The position numbers and the translations under genes were made by a program. From positions 62,001-126,000 of the forward strand of contig NZ_JAYKKE010000001.1 in the NCBI RefSeq assembly GCF_036336025.1: 64,000 nucleotides of DNA, in the 5' to 3' direction. This DNA is from Stomatohabitans albus (GTDB taxonomy: Bacteria; Actinomycetota; Nitriliruptoria; Euzebyales; Euzebyaceae). The notes beneath the pieces were generated by a model. The model was not told the DNA's origin and did not search any database. It saw nothing but the letters and a program-made list of their open reading frames with translations. This document shows positions 1 through 6,955 of the stretch, in pieces; positions within the stretch are counted from its first letter, which is position 1, and each line of letters opens with the position of its first letter.

Positions 1-330
1 GTCCTACTCGATCGGCGACCTGCTAACTAGAGCCCGAATTTAGATCACGCCTCTCAGCATAGGAACCCCAGCCATACCTGGTCCTCGCTATCTCCAAGGT
101 GCCGACACCATCTACCACAAGAAAAGCTGTGACCGGTGGACAACCAAACCATCATCACCGACTCCACCACCGGCCGATCCAAAAAGTCACCCGGTCAGCA
201 AAACCGCCAAGCAAGCCCAAACCCTTCTCACCGAGTTCCAAGCCGGGTAACTGAAGACCCCGGCCTCACCACCACAATCATACCGAAAAAGCAAACCAAT
301 ATTCCCTGGGGGCCCACAACGTATAACCGA
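1..330. other. Left-edge stretch without a recognisable gene
   Basis: No convincing gene is visible here. The + strand frame that begins at base 2 is open to a TAG at 41-43 and its last residues (SYSIGDLLTRARI) look protein-like, so it could be the C-terminal end of a gene that starts left of the window. A second + frame is open from 44 to the TAA at 248-250 and ends LLTEFQAG, but it has no standard start codon. Both could be remnants of a decayed gene. A hairpin at 331-365 closes the stretch. Confidence 0.3.
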
Positions 331-367
331 AAAACCCTCCAAACCCCTTACGGTTGGTGGGTTTTTT
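331..367. terminator. Bidirectional intrinsic terminator
   Basis: AAAACCC-T-CCAA at 331-342 pairs with TTGG-T-GGGTTTT at 354-365, giving a stem of 11 pairs with one T-T mismatch. A T-run follows on the + strand and an A-run precedes it, so it can work in both directions. It lies 46 nt past the stop of the minus-strand gene ending at 413. Confidence 0.75.
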
Positions 368-412
368 GATGTTCGCTCGCGCGATTGGTAGCCAGGTCAA
401 CGATCTGGGTTC

Positions 413-766
413 TCAGGGGGCAGAATACGGCGAGGTAGGCTCATGGCGCTGCTCTTCTTCGATACAAACCAGTGTGAACGTCGGGAGTTGTTGGAGGGCC
501 TGGCCAACGGTTTCATTCAAACACGCATCTAAGGAATCCAGGGCATCTTCACCGCCACTCTCGACCCGAAAGACGCACGGGGCCCGTCGCTCAATAGATG
601 CCCCACCATCAAGGATCGTAGCCCCATCACGACGATGATCCGTCTGCAGTTGAATCCACAAGGCATCGGCATCTGCTGTTGATGCGCAACGGAATTGAAC
701 TGCATAGAGAAGATCCGATGATGTGTGTGCAGCCCACCAATCTTCACGCAATGTCCACACCTGCAT
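413..766 (-). CDS. Small hypothetical protein, 117 aa
   Basis: I do not recognise this protein. It is a soluble, slightly acidic polypeptide with no signal peptide, membrane segment or metal motif. The N-terminal half reads as an alpha/beta fold (WTLREDWWAAHTSSDLLYAV) and the C-terminus is short and polar. I accept it as a gene for two reasons. A TAGCCT box at 773-778 sits exactly 6 nt before the ATG, the same leaderless promoter layout seen at several well-identified genes in this window. A good intrinsic terminator lies 46 nt beyond the stop. It is followed upstream by the CWB2 surface-protein gene on the same strand, with a long perfect hairpin between the two, so it is probably transcribed on its own. 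Confidence 0.6.
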   Translation of the reverse strand: MQVWTLREDWWAAHTSSDLLYAVQFRCASTADADALWIQLQTDHRRDGATILDGGASIERRAPCVFRVESGGEDALDSLDACLNETVGQALQQLPTFTLVCIEEEQRHEPTSPYSAP

Positions 767-772
767 ACCGTC

Positions 773-778
773 AGGCTA
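773..778 (-). promoter_or_regulatory. -10 box TAGCCT of a leaderless gene
   Basis: TAGCCT on the minus strand is followed by exactly 6 nt and then the ATG of the 117-aa gene. This places the expected transcription start on the A of the start codon. No Shine-Dalgarno sequence is present. Confidence 0.5.
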
Positions 779-803
779 CGTGTCCTGGTTCCTCTCTACA
801 ATG

Positions 804-841
804 ACGTGAGCCAACAGGCAGGTTGGCCTGTTGGCTCACGT
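804..841. terminator. Perfect 16-bp hairpin
   Basis: The arm 804-819 is the exact reverse complement of 826-841, with a 6-nt loop. It lies 28 nt beyond the stop of the CWB2 gene at 869 and just before the promoter of the 117-aa gene. There is no clear U-tract, so it may be a rho-independent-like hairpin or an RNA-stabilising 3' end. Confidence 0.6.
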
Positions 842-868
842 ACGTATAACGCCGCAGTGTTCGATGCC

Positions 869-3079
869 CTAGTTGAAGGACACCTCACGATCATTGGCCG
901 TTGAGAGGCGTTCTCGACCCCCATAGACAAAGACCCGACTAATGGTGCTGCGTTCCTTGAGGTAGTTATTAACGCGTGTTGCATCCTCACCTTCAACAAG
1001 CACCAGGGCTCCACCCTCATGGGATACATGCGCTCCGCCAACAAGGGCGTCAGCGAATTCTTGGGATGTGGCCACCCCAATTTCAGTACTGGTATCAAAG
1101 AAGGTCTTTGCTACTGCCAAACTCAAATCAGTTGCGTCATTACCCGTAATGCGACGAGTCGTCACACCCGTATTCGATGCCTTATCCCCGATTGCGGTTA
1201 CCTGTATCTGGGGATGGGCATCAAGAAACGCTTTCGTTTCAGGTGCCAGATGCTCGCCATTGGTGAGCAGCGTGACACCTTGGGTTTTAGCTGCAATCGG
1301 CCCGGTAATCAAGTCAGCTTGCCAATCGTTACCATCAGCGAGATAGACATGCGTTAGGTTGCCATTGGCTTCAAGGTATTTTGCAGTCTCTACCGCAGTA
1401 GCCGCACGGTTATGTCCAGCCAATCGCGTCACCCGAAATCCTAGGTTGCGAACAGCCGTTTCGACCTCAGGGGTAATTGCTTCTGGGCCGCCCATGATGA
1501 TCACCGAACCATCGTCCCCAACAAGCCGTTTAATTTCCTGTCCTAACGAAACATGCAGTTGGTCACTGGGCGTGAGCAAGATAGGCGCATTGATGGCTTT
1601 GGCCAGCGGTACCGCTGACACGCTGTCAGCCGCAACATCACCACGAGCCATAATCACTGTTTTAGACACTGACCCTTGAGGGAATTGTTCTTTTGCCGCA
1701 GCAACCGCCGTTTCAAAACGGGTATCACCGGAAATACGTTGGGTTGGTCCTTCAATAGGAACAACCGGTTTTACCGGCTCTGACGGAGTTGGTTTCACCG
1801 GGGGAAGCGGTGCAGGAGCAGGCGGTGCCGGCTCTGGTTTCTTGTCCAAGTCAATGCACTCTCCCGCACTCAAATCATCGGTGCGTAACACGAGGTTCGT
1901 ATTAAGTGCAACGGTTTGCTTGGAATCATGGTTTCCCCAGTAGTTGCAGGCGAAATCAAATGCCTCACGGTCATAATCCACCACCTTTGGAAATGGAGCT
2001 TTGGCATCAGCAAAGTTATTGCGTGAAACCACCACACCACCAGGGTTAATGAAGGTTTGAGGTAAACGGGTGTAGTAACCGATAGCGGCTATTCCACTAA
2101 AGGTGTTTTGCTCAATGCGGATCTGATCGAGAGGGTGGCCGGTTTGGCCGCCTTGTCCGGATGCCTGTGCGTCAGGCAAAATCTGGATGTGATGGATCGG
2201 GGGTTGACCGTTACCAACGATCGGCTCTCCGTACGTGATGTTGGCAACATCACCGTCAGTCAAAAACGTATTTCGACGCACCGTTACACGAGAACCCGAA
2301 ATCATCACGTTAGGTTGCGCATGGTTAGCTGAAACGGTGAAGGTGTTGTGTTCAATGATGAAGGGGTCATCACTTGTTTGAGCTGTTGAGGCTACAAGCG
2401 TGAGGCTCTTGAGATTCTCAGTCCGCACAGTGTTATTGGCAAAACGCACCGGCCCAGTCGTTTGGGCAACCACAAGTGGCGCAATATCGTCAAAGGTGCT
2501 GTTGGTAATCTCAACACTCATGGGCTGCCCCCCGTGGGCGACATACACCGCAATAGAGACATTCCCAAATGGGCCTGACGCATCACCGACAAACCGGCTG
2601 TTATTGATCGTTAGCGAAGCTTGTGGGCTAAAGAATGTCCGGTTCCCCTGTAATTCAACACCGTCAAGTTCAAGCGGTGAACGAACGGCGATTTCCCTAT
2701 TTGGATTTGAACGTTGAAGGGATGCTCGTGTGCCATCTTGAAGTTTGGACACAATCCGAATCGTGCCTTCTACATTGATTTCTAGAGGCAAGATGTGGGG
2801 TCCTGGTGTCGTTAAGACCAGTTCAATCACACGTTGCTCATCAGCACACCCAACTAGCTGAGCTTTCGCTGCTTGGTATGCCGCATCCAGCGTCGTGGTT
2901 TGTTCATCTACGATGATTTCTGTTCCCGTCGCCGTGCACGTTGATGACAAGGGCGTAGTCGGAACGTCCGTATTGGCTGTTCCGTTTGGTTGGGCAAACA
3001 CTGCGCCAGACGGCTGGATGCCAAGCGCGATGGCCGCGAGTGTCACCATGAAAAGAGAGTGCTGCTTCGATTGTTCCAT
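869..3079 (-). CDS. Secreted beta-helix-like protein with three CWB2 repeats
   Basis: This is probably an exported cell-surface protein of 736 aa. A signal peptide lies in the first ~30 residues (hydrophobic core LFMVTLAAIALGI, cleavage near VFAQ). Residues ~80-410 contain short recurring beta strands with Asn-rich turns (TINNSRF, ITNSTFDDI, IEHNTF, VRRNTF, IEQNTF, VSRNNF), typical of a right-handed parallel beta-helix. A Pro-rich linker follows (~415-450), then three CWB2 repeats to the C-terminus, the first opening with RISGDTRFETAV. CWB2 repeats are known to bind anionic cell-wall polymers. The ligand of the helix domain is unknown. I chose ATG 3079; an in-frame ATG at 3103 would add 8 residues before the charged start of the signal peptide. 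It is divergent from the subtilisin-like gene. Confidence 0.85.
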   Translation of the reverse strand: MEQSKQHSLFMVTLAAIALGIQPSGAVFAQPNGTANTDVPTTPLSSTCTATGTEIIVDEQTTTLDAAYQAAKAQLVGCADEQRVIELVLTTPGPHILPLEINVEGTIRIVSKLQDGTRASLQRSNPNREIAVRSPLELDGVELQGNRTFFSPQASLTINNSRFVGDASGPFGNVSIAVYVAHGGQPMSVEITNSTFDDIAPLVVAQTTGPVRFANNTVRTENLKSLTLVASTAQTSDDPFIIEHNTFTVSANHAQPNVMISGSRVTVRRNTFLTDGDVANITYGEPIVGNGQPPIHHIQILPDAQASGQGGQTGHPLDQIRIEQNTFSGIAAIGYYTRLPQTFINPGGVVVSRNNFADAKAPFPKVVDYDREAFDFACNYWGNHDSKQTVALNTNLVLRTDDLSAGECIDLDKKPEPAPPAPAPLPPVKPTPSEPVKPVVPIEGPTQRISGDTRFETAVAAAKEQFPQGSVSKTVIMARGDVAADSVSAVPLAKAINAPILLTPSDQLHVSLGQEIKRLVGDDGSVIIMGGPEAITPEVETAVRNLGFRVTRLAGHNRAATAVETAKYLEANGNLTHVYLADGNDWQADLITGPIAAKTQGVTLLTNGEHLAPETKAFLDAHPQIQVTAIGDKASNTGVTTRRITGNDATDLSLAVAKTFFDTSTEIGVATSQEFADALVGGAHVSHEGGALVLVEGEDATRVNNYLKERSTISRVFVYGGRERLSTANDREVSFN

Positions 3080-3257
3080 AGCGAAGTGTCTCGGCGTGAT
3101 CATCCGTTTTATTTAGAGGCATTTTTGTGATAAGGCCAGGAATATTGGAAAGGTTCAACGTCTCCTCCTTCCTCCGACCATCTCAACCAAAAATGCGTAT
3201 GGTACGTAGGTTAAATTTCACCCTCAGTTAGCCTACAGCACCCTAAGTGATATTCCG

Positions 3258-3263
3258 TAGCTT
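3258..3263 (+). promoter_or_regulatory. -10 box TAGCTT before the subtilase gene
   Basis: TAGCTT lies 5 nt before the ATG at 3269, and no Shine-Dalgarno sequence is visible. It resembles the other leaderless start sites in the window, with 5 instead of 6 nt spacing. Confidence 0.4.
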
Positions 3264-3268
3264 GGTGC

Positions 3269-4477
3269 ATGAACACCATCGCTCGCACCCTCAGCACCCT
3301 TACCGCCGCAGCCGCTCTTGTCTTAAGTGCCGCTCCTTCCCTGGCTGCTGACTCACCCACCATCCGCTTGGTTGAGCGGGCTGATGGAACCCTCGCCGTT
3401 CAAAAGGGCGGCTTGTATAACGGCAAGGCCGGCAGCCGTGTCTTAGCCGAAACACAAGAGGAAATCCCCACCTATACAACGCCAATCAAAGAAGTTGACA
3501 CCATAATCGAAACCGATTGCGCAGCCATTGTGAGTTCTGCCCTTTCGAACGATCCAGACCGCATGAGCCAATGGGGCTTATCCAAGTTGGAGATCGAATC
3601 AGCTTGGAGCCATTCCAAAGGAGAAGGCGTCAAGGTTGCGGTAATTGACACCGGTATTGACAAGAACCATCCAGACTTTGAAGGTCGCGTTATCCGTGGC
3701 TACACCGCTCCTGGTCAACGTGAAGGTGACTATAACGGCCATGGCACGCACGTTGCAGGCATTATTGGTGCCGGTGACAACAACCAAATCGCCGGGTCAG
3801 GCGTCGCTCCTGATGTCACGATCTTTGAGGCCAAGGTCACCCAAGATAGTGGGGTTGGCAACTCGTCATGGATGGCAGAAGGTATTGTCGCCGCAATCAA
3901 CGCAAATGTTGACATCATTAATATCTCGATGACGGCCAATAGCCCAATGCCACTGGTAGAAGCAGCAATTAATCAGGCTGTTGCGCGTAATATCACTGTC
4001 TTTGCCGCCGCTGGTAATGACGGCTTGAAGGGTTCTCCTACGCGCTGGCCTGCCGCCTATGCCAATACCGTCGCAGTTGCGTCCATCACCCGTGATGACA
4101 AGCTTTCTCCGTTTTCGAATACGAATGATTACGTGGATTTGACTGCACCGGGTAGCTCAATTAAGAGCACCGTGCCCAATGGAGCTGTCGGTTTCATGTC
4201 AGGAACAAGCCAAGCAACCCCGCACGCAGCAGGCGCGGCTGCCTTGTTGAAGAGCTATAACCACAACATGACAAACCATGAGGTCCGAGAAACACTCATC
4301 TCCACCACGACCGGCAAGCTCCGCACCTTAAATATCATGAATGCCATTGCAACCCAAGGCTTTAAGAAGGAACCTGTCCAGTCCATCGAACAGCCAGTAA
4401 ACACGGTAAACCCTCTCCATCAGTCAGCCCCCAAGCCAATCAATCCGGTACGCCACTTCTCTCGCCCAGAACGCTAA
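3269..4477 (+). CDS. Secreted subtilisin-like serine protease (S8 family)
   Basis: This is an exported endopeptidase of 402 aa. A signal peptide ends near ALVLSAAPSLAA. The catalytic triad is complete: Asp127 in VAVIDTGID, His158 in NGHGTHVAG and Ser314 in SGTSQATPHAAG. The oxyanion Asn250 sits in AAAGNDG. About 75 residues between the signal peptide and the catalytic domain form a short propeptide. The last ~45 residues are Pro/Ser-rich and lack CWB2 repeats, so the enzyme is probably released or held loosely. It is flanked by CWB2 proteins and trypsin-like proteases, which suggests a shared job in surface or host-protein digestion. The start ATG follows a TAGCTT box by 5 nt and is probably leaderless. 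Confidence 0.93.
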   Translation: MNTIARTLSTLTAAAALVLSAAPSLAADSPTIRLVERADGTLAVQKGGLYNGKAGSRVLAETQEEIPTYTTPIKEVDTIIETDCAAIVSSALSNDPDRMSQWGLSKLEIESAWSHSKGEGVKVAVIDTGIDKNHPDFEGRVIRGYTAPGQREGDYNGHGTHVAGIIGAGDNNQIAGSGVAPDVTIFEAKVTQDSGVGNSSWMAEGIVAAINANVDIINISMTANSPMPLVEAAINQAVARNITVFAAAGNDGLKGSPTRWPAAYANTVAVASITRDDKLSPFSNTNDYVDLTAPGSSIKSTVPNGAVGFMSGTSQATPHAAGAAALLKSYNHNMTNHEVRETLISTTTGKLRTLNIMNAIATQGFKKEPVQSIEQPVNTVNPLHQSAPKPINPVRHFSRPER

Positions 4478-4512
4478 GAACCAACCGTTCATCTCCTGAC
4501 CGGTAGATCGAC

Positions 4513-4547
4513 AAACGGGTACGACGCTGATAGTCGTATCCGTTTTT
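4513..4547 (+). terminator. Intrinsic terminator after the subtilase gene
   Basis: AAACGG-G-TACGAC at 4513-4525 pairs with GTCGTA-T-CCGTTT at 4533-4545 across a 7-nt loop and ends in a T-run. It lies 36 nt past the stop. Confidence 0.8.
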
Positions 4548-4744
4548 CGTGTCATTTCTCTTTTTTGTCCATCGGTACGCACTGCTAAGGCAACAACTAC
4601 CGTCCTTTGCCTGATCACTTCTTCGTCCCATCATGTGCACCCCGGGTTAAGGTCTGCAATCGTTCGTATCAAACGGTTAAGTTGCCGTGTCCCTATTTAC
4701 TGCCATGATGAACACGTACTAATCAATTGGTAAAGGATGTTCAC

Positions 4745-6730
4745 ATGAACCATGTACGACTAGGCGCTCTAGCCGCAGCAATGCTTACACCTCTGGTCTT
4801 TTCCACGTTAAGCGCTGCTGAGCCACGTGATGTGGTCTCGCCCGAAGCCGGCGGCGAGTTCTCAATCATTAATGGTCGTGAAGCAACCTACGAGCAAATG
4901 CCCAGCTACATCCAGCTTGTGATAAAGGACAGGCAGGGTAAGTTCAACCATCAATGTGGGGCAACGCTCATTGATGCGGAATGGGTACTGTCTGCAGCCC
5001 ACTGTTTCTGGGATGAATTCCACTATGAACGCACAGGCCAACTCCAACCCTTGCCCGTGGACCCCTACTATGCGGTGCACCCGTCATCTCACGATGAACG
5101 CAAGATTGACCGCATTCTCTTCCCGCCCCAAATTAACCAAGTTGGGTGGCCCGCCGACCTCGCCTTAGTGCATGTTGATAAGGCGTTTAGCACACCAAGC
5201 CGCGCCACCCTTGCCGCCCCCGAGTCTCCCTACCCAACCGGTGGGATAGGCACCGTATGGGGCAAAGGTAATTCAAAACGGATTGGCCCAGACCGGTACG
5301 AATTGGATTCACGCGATATTTATCAATCAAAATTACGTCGTGCTGAAGTGACCTTGAACCGAGCTGCTTTTTGCGGCGACCCGAAGCGTACCCCCAATAT
5401 GTTGTGTGCAGAGGTCCCAAGTAAGACCGGCAACTCTCCAGCATCGTGTACCGGCGATTCCGGCGGCCCTTTAACGATTTATAGCGACGATAAGCAACAC
5501 CAAATTCAGATTGGGCTGGTCAGCCATGCTGACGCACCAAAGGGTGTTGAAATCTGTGGTGGACAGCCCACGTGGTACACCGATATTGGTCACTGGACTA
5601 ACTGGATTAAAACCCAGGTACCTGGCATTAAAACGGCTACCTACACACTCAATCCAGCCGACGGGTCACCAGCACCGATCGAGTCTGCACCTGCGCCTCG
5701 CCCCACACCGCCACCGGCACCTGCTTTACAGTGCGGCAGTGTTGAATCCGCTGGCTCAAGTGCACCCGCTCAAGACACGCCCAGCTTGTATTGGGATCCG
5801 GTTCGTGGTGCGAGTGCTGGCTCGACGGTCAGTGTGAAAGCATCATCACTGACCTGGACGAATGGGAAACTGCCCTCAAGCGTACTGATTGCTGGGGAAT
5901 GCGCCTGGTCAGATGCCCTGGCCGCAACGAGCTTGGCTCAAGATGCGCCACTACTGCTGACTGACCCTAATACGCTAGAGCCAGAAGTGGCCAATGAGCT
6001 GAGTCGTCTTGGAACTAAGAAGGTTCTGATTATCGGTGGTACCCAGGCCGTTTCACCCGCCGTAGAGACTGCATTGAAGGCTCGTGGCCTCGAACCTGTA
6101 CGGGTGCAAGGGCCAAGTCGTGTGGGTACAGCCGCATTGCTTGCAAAGGCAGTCGTTGGCGTTACTGGGGGCACCAAAACCCTCCTTGCCCGCGCCTACC
6201 CGGCCCCAGGCGGTAGCCCATCACAGGCCTTTGCTGATTCATTGGCTGCAGCCTATTACGCCCCGCTGACTCGAACCCCAATCCTGTTGTCAGCAACAAA
6301 TGACCTGAGTCCGGAAACGGTTGATGCCTTACAGGTGTTAAAGCCCAAGCATGTTGAACTCCTTGGTGGCAGTAGTGCATTGTCGCCATCAATTGAGCAC
6401 ACCATTCGTTTTAGTGCGAGCACCAATAACGTCACCCGTGTGAACGGGGCATCACGTGCAGACACGGCGGCCAAGCTTGCGCGTTCACTATTTGCCAGTA
6501 ACAACAAGCCTGAAGGCGTCATGGTTATTGAAGGCCAAGCCGATGACGCCTGGAAGGTCGGCTTCACCTTTGCCGGTCTTGCCGTAAAAACAAAGAGCGT
6601 CTATGCCCTCGCCTCCGGCGATGAATTGGCGCCTGAGTCAGTGGCTTTGATTAAAGAAGCTAAGGCGATGGGCCTGCCCATCCGCTGTGTTGCCAGCACC
6701 AAGGCCTGTGCGAAAGCCCAATCCCTCTAA
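4745..6730 (+). CDS. Trypsin-like serine protease with C-terminal CWB2 repeats
   Basis: This is a secreted S1-family protease anchored to the cell wall, 661 aa. A signal peptide covers the first ~25 residues. The chymotrypsin-fold domain (about 40-290) has the full triad: His86 in LSAAHCFW, Asp138 in ADLALVHV and Ser239 in CTGDSGGPL. Asp238 precedes the catalytic serine as usual. A Pro-rich linker (about 310-330) leads to three CWB2 repeats up to the C-terminus, with cysteines in AGECAW and RCVASTKAC that may form disulfides. The ATG at 4745 has AAAGGA 7 nt upstream; an in-frame TTG 18 nt earlier lacks such a site. It has the same architecture as the next gene, with which it shares long stretches of almost identical DNA near the 3' end, so the pair arose by duplication. 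Confidence 0.92.
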   Translation: MNHVRLGALAAAMLTPLVFSTLSAAEPRDVVSPEAGGEFSIINGREATYEQMPSYIQLVIKDRQGKFNHQCGATLIDAEWVLSAAHCFWDEFHYERTGQLQPLPVDPYYAVHPSSHDERKIDRILFPPQINQVGWPADLALVHVDKAFSTPSRATLAAPESPYPTGGIGTVWGKGNSKRIGPDRYELDSRDIYQSKLRRAEVTLNRAAFCGDPKRTPNMLCAEVPSKTGNSPASCTGDSGGPLTIYSDDKQHQIQIGLVSHADAPKGVEICGGQPTWYTDIGHWTNWIKTQVPGIKTATYTLNPADGSPAPIESAPAPRPTPPPAPALQCGSVESAGSSAPAQDTPSLYWDPVRGASAGSTVSVKASSLTWTNGKLPSSVLIAGECAWSDALAATSLAQDAPLLLTDPNTLEPEVANELSRLGTKKVLIIGGTQAVSPAVETALKARGLEPVRVQGPSRVGTAALLAKAVVGVTGGTKTLLARAYPAPGGSPSQAFADSLAAAYYAPLTRTPILLSATNDLSPETVDALQVLKPKHVELLGGSSALSPSIEHTIRFSASTNNVTRVNGASRADTAAKLARSLFASNNKPEGVMVIEGQADDAWKVGFTFAGLAVKTKSVYALASGDELAPESVALIKEAKAMGLPIRCVASTKACAKAQSL

Positions 6731-6763
6731 GGGCGAGAACCAGATTATTCCACTGACCAGCGA

Positions 6764-6789
6764 AAACGCGAGCCTTCGGGCTCGCGTTT
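6764..6789 (+). terminator. Terminator hairpin with UUCG loop
   Basis: AAACGCGAGCC at 6764-6774 pairs perfectly with GGCTCGCGTTT at 6779-6789 around a TTCG tetraloop, 34 nt past the stop of the first trypsin-like gene. Confidence 0.85.
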
Positions 6790-6919
6790 GGCGTTATCTG
6801 ACACCATGGAGAGCATGGCAGTGGTGGCTCATTGGGCATTGTACAAACCATCACTGATGACCAGGTTTGGCGAAAAAGCCGGTATCAGGCTTTGCATATG
6901 TGTAATCACACTCCTAAAG

Positions 6920-6942
6920 ATGAATAGCTTTTAATTATTCAT
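6920..6942 (+). promoter_or_regulatory. Inverted repeat just before a ribosome binding site
   Basis: ATGAATA at 6920-6926 is the exact reverse complement of TATTCAT at 6936-6942. It ends 4 nt before the GGAGG ribosome binding site (6947-6951) of the next gene. It could be an operator or a 5' leader hairpin that limits translation. Confidence 0.35.
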
Positions 6943-6955
6943 ACTTGGAGGCAAT

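Noticed and set aside
136-369. A 77-codon + strand frame near the left edge
   Set aside because: It runs through the intrinsic terminator at 331-365, has low-complexity Thr/Pro content and no ribosome binding site or leaderless box.
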